Counted from the first letter of the stretch, positions 1 through 7,898 are shown. The stretch is 12,568 bases of DNA from an uncultured Bryobacterales bacterium (GCA_946887065.1 CAMPKL010000040.1:1-12568); one strand, 5' to 3'. The notes: generated by a model not told the origin, from the sequence alone. Numbers and translations: made by a program.

Positions 1-1
1 C

Positions 2-298
2 TCCACGCCCGATCAACGCTATTTGGGGCTGACGAACTCCGATTCGTACCATCTCGTGCTTTCCAAAGTAGGACAGCCCGAGCGGGAGCAGTGGATCAGC
101 GGTGAAGAGGCCGACTTACAGTTTCAGGCCCTGTGGTACCCGCGACGAAGTTATTTGGTGATCCTAATGGGCGGCACGCGAGCAGATATGCGATATATCG
201 GAACGTTGCACGATCCGTCCCGTAAGGTGCTGGATGCGGCGCGCCTTTCCCGCGGCGGGGACACCAGCTCCTTGCTGCACAATCTGCCTGACTTCTAA
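2..298 (+). CDS. C-terminal part of an unrecognised protein (5' end outside window)
   Basis: The reading frame is open from the first complete codon at position 2 to a TAA at 296-298, giving 98 visible residues. No start is needed inside the window: codons upstream of the TTG at 23 read on without a stop (STPDQRY), so the gene almost certainly begins further left. The visible part has polar and aromatic residues in a regular pattern, one hydrophobic run (SYLVILMGG) followed by an RxDMRYIGTLHDP segment, and ends in LPDF. I see no family motif, transmembrane helix or signal peptide. A Gly-rich YLVILMGG strand could belong to a beta-rich domain, but this is only an impression. It is followed by 116 bp before the exporter operon, so it is probably a separate transcription unit. 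Function unknown. Confidence 0.6.
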   Translation, partial: STPDQRYLGLTNSDSYHLVLSKVGQPEREQWISGEEADLQFQALWYPRRSYLVILMGGTRADMRYIGTLHDPSRKVLDAARLSRGGDTSSLLHNLPDF

Positions 299-414
299 CG
301 TGCAACAGCGGTCCTCAGCCCGGAGGTTTTTTCAGGTCTCGATAACCTAATCCCGCACTTCGCGTCTCTATATATGCGGTCATAGTAAGACCCAGCCGCG
401 GAGCGGCCTTTGAA
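299..414 (+). promoter_or_regulatory. Leader/promoter region of the exporter operon
   Basis: This 116-bp gap separates the partial gene from the first adaptor gene. A short hairpin (CCTC 313-316 / GAGG 323-326) followed by six T (327-332) could be a weak terminator for the upstream gene; the stem is only 4 bp. An AT-rich TATATAT at 369-375 and a CATAGT at 381-386 are possible -10 elements, with no convincing -35. Just before the start codon, GCCGC (395-399) can pair with GCGGC (403-407) around a GGA loop. The only Shine-Dalgarno-like sequence (GGAG 400-403) lies inside this hairpin. All assignments are by eye and tentative. Confidence 0.3.
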
Positions 415-1809
415 ATGAGTACTGCACCGAGTTTGCCTGAATTTAAGCCGGATCATCCGGGAACTCCCGGGCCGCTTAAACCGGAACCTGTTGCGCCGCG
501 GCGCAAGAGGTCTAGCCGTAGGTCCCTGTGGCTGATTCTCGGGGCGGTTGCGCTCGGCGCAGCGGCATGGCAGTGGTCCGGCTCATCCTTTGACGGCGGC
601 GGAACAGGCACGGCAGCAATACAGACCGTTGCGGCGACGCGCGGCGAGTTGAAACGCACATTGCGCGTCGGAGGTACGATCGTCGCCCGCAAATACGCCC
701 CGATTCGGGCGCCGCAAATCCGCCGCGGCTCGCGCGTTGGCGGAGGCGGGGGAGCGGGCTTGACTCTAGTGAGCATGGCTCCGGCAGGTTCGATGGTGAA
801 GGCCGGCGCTATCGTCGCGGAGTTTGACCGCCAAAGTCAGGAAGAGACGATTGACAACCAACAGGCCAATGTCATTCAAGCGGAGGCGTCCATTGACCGT
901 CTGCGGGCCAACCTGATGATCGAGATGGAAGGGCTCAAGCAACAGTTCGCGGCTGCTCAGGGCGACTTCCAGAAGGCGGAATTAGATCTGCGAACCGCCG
1001 CCGTGAAGTCCGAGATCGAAGCGCAATTGTTGCAGGCCCAAATGGAGGAGTCGAAGGCTACCGCTGAGGAACTGGGAGCTGAGATCGTCAAGCTGGAACG
1101 ATCGCATGCGGCTCAACTCCGGCAAACGGAACTCGACCGCGACATGCAGAAACTCGACCTGCAGCGGGCGGAAATCAATGCGGACCGCTTGGCGATCCGC
1201 ACCCCGATTGCGGGAATCGTCGTCCTGGAAACCAGTTTCCGCGGCGGTTCATTCGCCCAGACGTCGGTCGGCGACCAAGTCAATTCCGGGGCTCTGTTCA
1301 TGCAGGTAGTGGATCCCAGCGACATGGTTCTGCAAACGCTGGTGAACCAAGCGGATATACATCTATTGCGGGTTGGCCAGCAGGCTGAAATTCACCTGGA
1401 CGCTTATCCCGATCGAGTCTGGAAGGGCCGGGTCGAATCCGTCGCCGCCATGGCCGGCGGCGGCGCCGACATGCCCGGCAGGGGCCGCGGCGGATCGGGT
1501 AATTACGTGCGGAACGTAGCCGTCGCGGTTAATATCCTGGATTCAGACCCGGTCATTATTCCTGATCTCTCGGCGAGCGCCGATGTCGTGCTGGAGACCC
1601 AAGGGGACGTCCTGTTGGCGCCGCGCGAGGCGCTGAGCAAGTTCGGCGAGGATTGGTATGTCTGGCTGATGGGCGGCAAAGATCAAAAGCCGGAACGGCG
1701 CGTCGTGCAAGTCAGCTCTTGGAACGATACGCAAGCAGCGGTCAGCGCAGGGCTCAACGAAGGCGACAAGCTCGCTGTCGGCCACGTTGAAGAAGCGAAA
1801 GAAAAGTAG
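415..1809 (+). CDS. HlyD/MacA-type periplasmic adaptor, first of three
   Basis: A 464-residue membrane-fusion (periplasmic adaptor) protein that would link the inner-membrane permease to the outer-membrane channel. Visible layout: a Pro/Lys-rich cytoplasmic tail (1-36), one membrane anchor (about 37-53), first half of the lipoyl/barrel-sandwich domain (about 70-138), a long Glu/Gln/Lys-rich coiled coil (about 140-258), second lipoyl half (IRTPIAGIVV, 261-300), beta-barrel (about 303-395) and membrane-proximal domain (about 396-456). Two Gly-rich insertions stand out: GGGGGAG near 109-115 in the first lipoyl half, and MAGGGADMPGRGRGG near 346-360 in the beta-barrel. The start ATG has a modest GGAG 11 nt upstream. 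It is 12 bp from the next adaptor, hence co-transcribed. The long N-terminal tail before the anchor is unlike its two neighbours. Family call is firm; the exported substrate cannot be told. Confidence 0.9.
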   Translation: MSTAPSLPEFKPDHPGTPGPLKPEPVAPRRKRSSRRSLWLILGAVALGAAAWQWSGSSFDGGGTGTAAIQTVAATRGELKRTLRVGGTIVARKYAPIRAPQIRRGSRVGGGGGAGLTLVSMAPAGSMVKAGAIVAEFDRQSQEETIDNQQANVIQAEASIDRLRANLMIEMEGLKQQFAAAQGDFQKAELDLRTAAVKSEIEAQLLQAQMEESKATAEELGAEIVKLERSHAAQLRQTELDRDMQKLDLQRAEINADRLAIRTPIAGIVVLETSFRGGSFAQTSVGDQVNSGALFMQVVDPSDMVLQTLVNQADIHLLRVGQQAEIHLDAYPDRVWKGRVESVAAMAGGGADMPGRGRGGSGNYVRNVAVAVNILDSDPVIIPDLSASADVVLETQGDVLLAPREALSKFGEDWYVWLMGGKDQKPERRVVQVSSWNDTQAAVSAGLNEGDKLAVGHVEEAKEK

Positions 1810-1821
1810 GGAGAATTACTC

Positions 1822-3054
1822 TTGGGCCGTGTCGTAACATGGATCGTTTTTGCCGCAATCGGAGCGGCCTTCGTCTATCTGGGCTGGGGATATCTCGAAC
1901 CCGCCGTGCGGGAGATACCCACCGCGCGGGTCGAGAAGCGTGATTTCATCACTACGGTCACCAGCCGAGGAGAATTGAAAAGCGCCCGGTCCGTCCAAGT
2001 GACCGCTCCCCGCACTCCCGACTTGAAAATCGTACAACTCGCCGAAAGCGGTTCCAGGATTAGAACGGGCGATATCGTCGTCAAGTTCGACGCCGCAGCT
2101 CAAGAGGACAGGCTCTTGGAGCAGGAGACTGACTTGCGGCAGGTCCAGAGCGAGATCAAGCAGCTTGAGGCGCAGCACTCGATTGCGGACGAGCAAAACG
2201 AAATGGCCGTGATGCAGTCCCAGTACAACCTCGAGCGCGCCGAATTGGAAGCCGGCAAGCAGGAAATCCTGTCCGAGATTGAAGGGCTTAAGAACCGGAT
2301 CGATGTGGGTACCGCCGCCGGGGCGCTGGGCAAGGCCGAAGTCACCGTCGAGGCGACGAACCTGTCGCAGTCCGCCGACCTCGCCCGGCTAAAGGAACGC
2401 CTGCAGAAGGCGATCCGCGACAGGGATCTATCGCGAACCTATCTGCGCAGCATGGAATTGCGGTCGCCGGTAGACGGAGTCGTCCAGATCCTGGACAACA
2501 ATCGCGCCCAGGGATCGTTCGGGACCAGCCGGCCGCCGTTCCAGGAAGGCGACACGGTCTGGACCGGCGCCGCGATCGCTCAGATCCCGGACCTGGAATC
2601 CCTCGAAGCGGAATTTCATATCGGCGAGATCGACCGTGGGCGGGTCAACCAGGGCCAAGAGGTTCGATTGAAGGTCGATGCCGTGCCCGACGCGCGCCTG
2701 GAAGGCGAAATTACCTGGCTGAGCCCGATCGCCGCGCTGGTTTTCAATACGATTCCGCCGGGCAAGAGTTTCCCTGCATCTGCCAACATCAGGAAACTGG
2801 ATGAGCGGCTACGTCCCGGAATGAGCGTCACCGCGGAAGTGATCGTCGAGAGGCTTCCCAACGTCATCGTCATCCCCGCGAAAGCAAGCTTTCAAATTGA
2901 AGGCAAACCAACCGTGTTCGTGAAAGACGGCCCGACATTCCGCCCGCAACCTATCGAAGTGCAGGCCCGCAACGGCACGGAAATCGTGGTCTCTTCTGGG
3001 CTGGAGGAAGGCGCGGTGATTGCGCTGGAGAATCCGGGACTCGGCGAAAGCTAA
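1822..3054 (+). CDS. HlyD/MacA-type periplasmic adaptor, second of three
   Basis: A 410-residue adaptor with the standard layout: membrane anchor (about 5-23), first lipoyl half (about 35-92, with GELKSARSVQVTAP), coiled coil (about 95-207), second lipoyl half (LRSPVDGVVQIL, 213-255), beta-barrel (about 258-345, ending LRPGMSVTAEVIVERLPN) and membrane-proximal domain (to 410). The TTG start is chosen because GGGAG at 1809-1813 sits 8 nt before it and the hydrophobic anchor begins immediately. The lipoyl hairpin carries an enlarged loop (NNRAQGSFGTSRPPF) also seen in the third adaptor. Its sequence is clearly closer to adaptor 3 than to adaptor 1, for example VIVERLPNVIVIP against VIVERLENVVYIP. 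Nineteen bp separate it from the next start, consistent with one operon. Confidence 0.9.
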   Translation: MGRVVTWIVFAAIGAAFVYLGWGYLEPAVREIPTARVEKRDFITTVTSRGELKSARSVQVTAPRTPDLKIVQLAESGSRIRTGDIVVKFDAAAQEDRLLEQETDLRQVQSEIKQLEAQHSIADEQNEMAVMQSQYNLERAELEAGKQEILSEIEGLKNRIDVGTAAGALGKAEVTVEATNLSQSADLARLKERLQKAIRDRDLSRTYLRSMELRSPVDGVVQILDNNRAQGSFGTSRPPFQEGDTVWTGAAIAQIPDLESLEAEFHIGEIDRGRVNQGQEVRLKVDAVPDARLEGEITWLSPIAALVFNTIPPGKSFPASANIRKLDERLRPGMSVTAEVIVERLPNVIVIPAKASFQIEGKPTVFVKDGPTFRPQPIEVQARNGTEIVVSSGLEEGAVIALENPGLGES

Positions 3055-3073
3055 ATGGAATAGAGACTCTGAA

Positions 3074-4879
3074 ATGCGCAAGTTGATTATCCGTATTCTC
3101 GTCCTTGGTACCGTGGCCGCAATTGCGCTCGGCGGTTTCTACCTCGTTCGCAACGCCTCGCTGGGGACGCAGGAAGAGATTGCCCTGGCCGAAGTCAAAC
3201 GCGGCGACCTGACCGTTCGCAGCTTCTTCCGCGGGGAGCTTCGCGCGGTTCGTTCCCTAACCCTCACCGCGCCCAACCTCGGGTCGCAGTCGCAGGTCAC
3301 TAAGCTGGCGCCGGCCGGAGCCTTGGCGAAGCGCGGCGATCTCATCGTTGAGTTGGACGACTCCGAACGTGTCGCGGCCCTAGAGGACGATCTGTTGGAA
3401 GTCGAACAGGTGAAAGAACAACTGAAGCAGGCCGAAACCGAGTTGGAGATCCGCAAGCTGCAGGATGACGTGGAACTAACGCGCGCCGCCTACCAAGTGC
3501 GCAGAGCCGAGTTGCAGGTGCGCCGCAACGAGTTGATTTCAGCCATCGACGCCCGCAAGAACGAACTCACCTTAGAGGAAGCCAAGGCCCGCCAGCAGAA
3601 GCTCCAAGACGATATCAAGAATCGTCTGGCCCAGAGTGAAGCGGAGCTGGCGGTAATTAGTGAGCGGCTGACGAAGGCTCAACTAGACGCCGATCGTGAG
3701 CGGCGGCGAATCGCCGATGCCCGCGTCTTAGCCCCGATCAGCGGCTTGGTCTCCATTCTGGAGAACCGCTCAGGCGGTCGCGGCGGCTTCGGTACGACAA
3801 CGCCGACTGTCCGCGAAGGCGATCAGATCCCGGCAGGCCTAGCGGTCGCTCAATTGTTGGACCTTTCTGAAATGGAATTAGTCGCTCAGGTGGAAGAAGT
3901 GGAACGGGCGAACCTTGCGGAAGGCCAAGAGGCTCTCATCCGGCTGGATGCTCTGCCGGGTAAGCTGATCCACGGCAAGATCAAGCGGCTGGGCACTACC
4001 GCTTCCATCAACGTATTCCGCGGCGAAGCGACGAAGAAATTCGACTGCATCCTTTCCATCGACATGAAGGAATTACTGGGACACGTCGGAGCAACGCCTG
4101 AACAGATCCAGCGGATTCTGGCCACTGCTGAGCAGAATCGTAGCCAAGGTTTTGGTTCCTCGCGCGCGGGCGGCGGCCCAGACGGCGGATTTGCCGGGCG
4201 CGAGGCCGGCGGTTTCCCCGGCGGGGGACCACGACTCGGCGGTTTCCCCGGCGCCGCGGCCGGCGGCCGTCAACCGGATGGCCAGGCAGCCGAGGGAGCG
4301 GACGCTGGCCGCCGTCAACGCGGCCCTAACGGCGCAGGCGGCGCGCCCTCTCCTGAGGTGCGCGAACGTCTGCAAGCAATGCTCGGCGGGAGGCAAATCA
4401 GCGAGCTAAGCGCCGAAGAGCGTCAGCAGCTTCGTCAGCGGATGCAACAAGAGTTGGGCGGAACCCCGGGCGGCGGCGCTCAAGGAGGCGCCCCGGGCGG
4501 ATTTACTCAACAACAGCGCGAGAACGCCACGTTGCCGAGCCCCCCCGATGTAGGATCGGATATCGATATCCTGCTGCGTCCTGGCCTGTTGGCCGACGCC
4601 GAGGTGATCGTGGAGCGCCTGGAGAATGTTGTTTACATTCCTTACCAGGCTGTCTTTGACACGACCCAGGGGCCTATCGTCTATCTTTGGAACGGCCGCA
4701 TGTTGGAACCCCGCCCGGTTGAACTCGGCAAGCGTTCGGAGTCTCAGGTCGTCATCCTCAGCGGACTCGAACAGGGTGATCAGATCGGGCTCCAATCGCC
4801 GGACGGTCCGGCTACTCCTCGTAAGAAGGCGGCGGCCAAAACCTCTGCGGCGCCGGGCGGATTCGGCGGGGCTTTCTAA
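3074..4879 (+). CDS. HlyD/MacA-type periplasmic adaptor with large Gly-rich insertion, third of three
   Basis: A 601-residue adaptor, roughly 200 residues longer than the 410-residue neighbour. I place the start at the ATG at 3074 because the anchor (IIRILVLGTVAAIALGGFYLV) follows at once; an upstream in-frame start at 3020 would overlap the previous gene and add a charged tail. Domains: lipoyl half (about 35-97), coiled coil (about 100-212), second lipoyl half (VLAPISGLVSIL, 218-262, with loop SGGRGGFGTTTPT), beta-barrel from about 265, interrupted at about 331-496 and resuming at ILLRPGLLADAEVIVERLEN, then membrane-proximal domain and a basic/Gly-rich tail (PRKKAAAKTS...). The insertion has two predicted helical blocks (around ATPEQIQRILATAEQNR and LSAEERQQLRQRMQQEL) joined by Gly/Pro/Ala/Arg-rich linkers. 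The stop is 2 bp before the permease start, so the two are tightly coupled. Confidence 0.88.
   Translation: MRKLIIRILVLGTVAAIALGGFYLVRNASLGTQEEIALAEVKRGDLTVRSFFRGELRAVRSLTLTAPNLGSQSQVTKLAPAGALAKRGDLIVELDDSERVAALEDDLLEVEQVKEQLKQAETELEIRKLQDDVELTRAAYQVRRAELQVRRNELISAIDARKNELTLEEAKARQQKLQDDIKNRLAQSEAELAVISERLTKAQLDADRERRRIADARVLAPISGLVSILENRSGGRGGFGTTTPTVREGDQIPAGLAVAQLLDLSEMELVAQVEEVERANLAEGQEALIRLDALPGKLIHGKIKRLGTTASINVFRGEATKKFDCILSIDMKELLGHVGATPEQIQRILATAEQNRSQGFGSSRAGGGPDGGFAGREAGGFPGGGPRLGGFPGAAAGGRQPDGQAAEGADAGRRQRGPNGAGGAPSPEVRERLQAMLGGRQISELSAEERQQLRQRMQQELGGTPGGGAQGGAPGGFTQQQRENATLPSPPDVGSDIDILLRPGLLADAEVIVERLENVVYIPYQAVFDTTQGPIVYLWNGRMLEPRPVELGKRSESQVVILSGLEQGDQIGLQSPDGPATPRKKAAAKTSAAPGGFGGAF
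4064..4561 (+). other. Gly/Pro/Arg-rich low-complexity insertion inside adaptor 3
   Basis: This part of the third adaptor gene encodes about 165 residues absent from the two sister adaptors. It falls between the beta-barrel strand ending near KKFDCILSID and the conserved ILLRPGLLADAEV strand. It starts with a helical stretch (MKELLGHVGATPEQ...), passes through a 70-residue linker with repeated GGFPG-type units (about 4142-4354), then a second helical stretch rich in Glu/Gln/Arg (about 4346-4459), and another GGxPGG linker. The frame stays open and in phase on both sides, so this is a true insertion and not a frameshift. Confidence 0.75.
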
Positions 4880-4881
4880 AC

Positions 4882-6135
4882 ATGCGTATTCCGTCGGTCC
4901 TCCCCGAGCTCTGGATGGGCTTGGCCAGTCTCTTAGCGCACAAGCTGCGTTCGCTGCTCACCATGTTGGGCATGATCTTCGGCGTCGGCGCGGTCGTGGC
5001 AATGCTTTCGATCACCCAAGGCGCGCAGGAAGAGACGTTGCGTTTTATCGATCAACTCGGCGTGAATAACATCATCGTCGAAGCGACCGAGGCGATTGAT
5101 CGCGATACGCTGCTTGCGATGCGCCAGGTATCCCCCGGCATGACCTTCCGCGACGCGCGAGCGATTGAGGCCAACACGCCCCACATCGCCGCCATGTCGC
5201 CTCGCAAGACATTTAGCCCGACCAGTACGCTGCCCCCTACCGAGCAAGACATACCGCAGCTGATCGGCGTCATGCCGAACTACACGGACATCTACGCGAC
5301 CCGCATGCTCGAAGGCCGATTCTTCACCGAAGAAGAGAATCTGCACTCGGCTCCTGTCTGCGTTCTCGGCGAGGCCGCCAAAGTCAGCCTCCTTGGATAC
5401 GGCAGCGCCGTGGGCAAGTACATCAAACTCAATGAAGTCTGGCTCCGCGTTGTCGGCGTCATGTCCCCGGCCGCGACGGCGGACGCGGAGGTGGAAGGAT
5501 TGGAGTCCGACGACCGGAACAATTTGGTCGTTGCGCCGTTAAACACTGTCATGCGGCGCTTCGAGGACAACAACAGCTACCTCAAGGACGAGATTGACGG
5601 AATCTTCATTCGGGTCGAATCCGATGCCAATTCCGTGGAAGTAGCCGAGATTGTCCGCGCCATCATTACGGCCCGGCACAACGACTCCGGAGATTTTTCC
5701 ATTACCGTACCTGCCGGTCTGCTCGCGCAGCGCCAACAGCAACAGCGCATGTTCGAGATCGTTATGATTTCCATCGCAGGCATTTCTCTATTGGTCGGCG
5801 GCATCGGCATCATGAACATCATGCTGGCCACCGTATTGGAAAGAACGCGTGAAATCGGCATTCGTCGCGCAATCGGCGCACGCCAGCGGGATATCGTGCG
5901 TCAGTTCTTGATTGAGGCCGTGATGATCTCCATTGTGGGAGGTCTGCTGGGTATTGCCACCGGCTTCCTGGGGTCGACGGTGATCTCCATCTTGGCGGAT
6001 ATGCCGACCGTGGTGACGTTTCTGTCGATTGCCGTAGCGTTCGGCGTCTCAGTGGGCGTCGGATTGCTATTTGGAATCTATCCTGCGACTCAGGCGGCCA
6101 AGCTCGATCCGATCGAAGCGATTCGATACGAATAG
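4882..6135 (+). CDS. MacB/FtsX-type ABC exporter permease (no ATPase domain)
   Basis: A 417-residue inner-membrane permease of the MacB/FtsX superfamily (type VII ABC exporters). Transmembrane helices are visible at about 24-46, 291-316, 342-366 and 378-400, with a large periplasmic domain (about 47-288) between the first two, as in MacB. The cytoplasmic coupling motif ERTREIGIRRAIGA (320-333) and the C-terminal AAKLDPIEAIRYE are typical of this family. E. coli MacB has an N-terminal nucleotide-binding domain; here the protein begins directly with the amphipathic helix before TM1, and no Walker A or signature motif occurs in this protein or anywhere else I read in the window. An ATPase partner must therefore be encoded elsewhere. 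The ATG is 2 bp after the adaptor 3 stop, suggesting translational coupling. Family call is very secure; substrate unknown. Confidence 0.93.
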   Translation: MRIPSVLPELWMGLASLLAHKLRSLLTMLGMIFGVGAVVAMLSITQGAQEETLRFIDQLGVNNIIVEATEAIDRDTLLAMRQVSPGMTFRDARAIEANTPHIAAMSPRKTFSPTSTLPPTEQDIPQLIGVMPNYTDIYATRMLEGRFFTEEENLHSAPVCVLGEAAKVSLLGYGSAVGKYIKLNEVWLRVVGVMSPAATADAEVEGLESDDRNNLVVAPLNTVMRRFEDNNSYLKDEIDGIFIRVESDANSVEVAEIVRAIITARHNDSGDFSITVPAGLLAQRQQQQRMFEIVMISIAGISLLVGGIGIMNIMLATVLERTREIGIRRAIGARQRDIVRQFLIEAVMISIVGGLLGIATGFLGSTVISILADMPTVVTFLSIAVAFGVSVGVGLLFGIYPATQAAKLDPIEAIRYE

Positions 6136-6171
6136 GCAGTGCGGCTTCGTCGAGGATACGACGAGATACGA
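6125..6171 (+). repeat. Three copies of GATACGA and a small hairpin at the permease/TolC junction
   Basis: GATACGA occurs at 6125-6131 (last codons of the permease gene), 6155-6161 and 6165-6171. In the 50-bp intergenic gap TCGTCG (6147-6152) can pair with CGACGA (6159-6164) around AGGATA. No T-run follows, so it is not a terminator. It may be an mRNA-processing or stability element, or simply local duplication. Confidence 0.35.
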
Positions 6172-6185
6172 GATTCGAGAAAACG

Positions 6186-7826
6186 ATGAAAAAGAAGTGT
6201 TTAGCGTTGTTTATGGCCGCCTTGTTGGCCGCTCCTGCCTGGGCCCAATTCACCGGATTCCCGCGAACCAACTATTGGAAATCGATATGGCAATCTCCTC
6301 CGACAGAGGTGGAGATCGAGCCTGTGTCCCGATTGCGGGATTTTGTGGTGGACGGCACGCTCACGCTGTCGCTGCAGCAGTACATCGAGTTGGTGTTGAC
6401 CAATCACGGAGACGTCCAGGTAGCAAAGCTGAATGTTTACTCTCAAGAGAATCAGGTGCAGGCGGCTCTGAGTCCCTTTGATCCGCAGTTCGCAGCTTCC
6501 TTTGAGGCGCAGCGAGCGACTTCGCCGTCGCGAGACGTGTTGCAAGGCGGGGACGTCGTCTCGTCCTTAGGGCAAGCCGCGAATGCGACTTTTCAGAAGA
6601 CATTTGATTACGGCACGAACCTTAGGGCGACTTTTTCTTCGAATCGAACTTCCGACAACCGCAGCACGGCCACGTTTAATCCTTCTCTTCGAGAGAACTT
6701 CAGCCTCGATCTTTCTCAGCCCTTGTTACGAGGGCGTGGACGCTCCATTCAGCGCATTCCGTACTTTATCGCCCGCATTGAGTTGGATCGTTCGACAGAG
6801 CAGGCCCGGCAGCAAATCATTGGGATCATCGCTCAGGCCGAGAACCAATATTGGACCGCCGTGCAACAGCGAGAGAGCCTCGAAGTCCAACGCAACAATC
6901 TCAACCTGGCTCAAACCTCCTTGGAACGCAGCCGTCGCGAACTCGAGTTGGGCGCGATCTCGCCGCTCGACATTTACCAGCCGGAGCAGCAGGCTGCGAA
7001 CGCTCAGGTCGGCGTCACGAATGCCACCTATCAGTTGGAACAAGCGGAAGCCGCTGTGAGGCGGCAGATTGGGGCGGATTTGGATCCGGACTTCCGGGAC
7101 ATGCCGTTGAATCTAACCGAGTCCGCCGATCCGCCCGAGAACCCCATCGTCCTCAATGAAGAAGAGCAGGTTGCCCTAGCCTTTCAGATGCGCCCGGACC
7201 TTACTTTTCAGAGAAGGCAACTGGACGTGCGCGACCTACAGATCAAGCAAGCCACCAATCAATTACGTCCCGATTTGTCCTTAACCGCCAGTTATTCCAC
7301 TCAAGGGCTAGGCGGCAATTCCCTCCTTCGAGATGAAAACGACAATCTGATCGGGATCGTGCCGGGAGGCCTCAGCAATGCACTGGGCCAACTGTTCGGC
7401 TTAGATTTTCCAACGTACGCCGTGGGATTGTCTTTAGATCTGCCCCTCCGCAACCGTCAGGCCGCCGCCAATCTGGCCAATCAGGAGATCGCCAAGAGGC
7501 AGGACCTTTACGATCTGCGCACGATCGAACAAGAAATTCGACTGGACGTCGTTCAAGCGATCGCGCAGGTCGAGCAAGCGAAAGCCGGAGTCGCTCAAGC
7601 GTTGGAGGCGCGTCGCTTCTCGCAACTCCGTCTCGACGCTGAACAACAGCGCTACGACCTCGGCGTAAGCACTATCTTCTTCCTCTTACAGGCGCAGGAC
7701 GCGCTCATTCAGAGCGAAAATCAGGTGCTCAACCAATCCATCAACTATCGCCGCTCGCTCACTGGTCTATTCCAAGCAACGGGCAGCTTGCTCAACCAAC
7801 GCAACGTGCAGATCCAATACAACTAA
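6186..7826 (+). CDS. TolC-family outer-membrane efflux channel
   Basis: A 546-residue outer-membrane protein forming the exit duct of the exporter. A clear signal peptide (MKKKCLALFMAALLAAPAWA, cleavage before Q21) directs it through Sec. The Cys at residue 5 lies before the hydrophobic core and is not a lipobox. The TolC repeat pattern is present twice. The first half begins LTLSLQQYIELVLTN (59-73), has strand segments around 100-180 (ending SLDLSQPLLRGRG) and long helices (about 190-296). The second half begins at EEQVALAFQMRPDL (326-339), has strands around 363-420 (ending LSLDLPLRNR) and a long helical end (about 425-535). Residues 383-405 form an unusual Gly/Leu loop between the two second-half strands. 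It follows the permease by 50 bp and precedes a strong terminator, so it is the last gene of the operon. GAGA at 6177-6180 is a weak ribosome binding site. Confidence 0.93.
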   Translation: MKKKCLALFMAALLAAPAWAQFTGFPRTNYWKSIWQSPPTEVEIEPVSRLRDFVVDGTLTLSLQQYIELVLTNHGDVQVAKLNVYSQENQVQAALSPFDPQFAASFEAQRATSPSRDVLQGGDVVSSLGQAANATFQKTFDYGTNLRATFSSNRTSDNRSTATFNPSLRENFSLDLSQPLLRGRGRSIQRIPYFIARIELDRSTEQARQQIIGIIAQAENQYWTAVQQRESLEVQRNNLNLAQTSLERSRRELELGAISPLDIYQPEQQAANAQVGVTNATYQLEQAEAAVRRQIGADLDPDFRDMPLNLTESADPPENPIVLNEEEQVALAFQMRPDLTFQRRQLDVRDLQIKQATNQLRPDLSLTASYSTQGLGGNSLLRDENDNLIGIVPGGLSNALGQLFGLDFPTYAVGLSLDLPLRNRQAAANLANQEIAKRQDLYDLRTIEQEIRLDVVQAIAQVEQAKAGVAQALEARRFSQLRLDAEQQRYDLGVSTIFFLLQAQDALIQSENQVLNQSINYRRSLTGLFQATGSLLNQRNVQIQYN

Positions 7827-7851
7827 AATTGCCACCCGTTCCGGAAGAGAA

Positions 7852-7880
7852 AAAGGCCGCCGATATAATCGGCGGCCTTT
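7852..7880. terminator. Bidirectional Rho-independent terminator
   Basis: A perfect 13-bp inverted repeat (AAAGGCCGCCGAT 7852-7864 and ATCGGCGGCCTTT 7868-7880) with a 3-nt loop lies 25 bp after the TolC-family stop. On the plus strand the stem ends in TTT; on the minus strand it ends in five T. It can therefore end both the exporter operon and any transcript arriving from the minus-strand gene at 8122-8646. Confidence 0.85.
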
Positions 7881-7898
7881 CCTGTTGTGCCTAAGGAA

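Noticed and set aside
3020..3073. Longer start for adaptor 3
   Set aside because: It would overlap the preceding gene by 35 bp and put a charged 18-residue stretch before the membrane anchor; the ATG at 3074 is simpler.
4142..4500. Possible collagen-like or secreted repeat protein gene
   Set aside because: The Gly-rich stretch is in frame within adaptor 3, and conserved adaptor sequence resumes after it.
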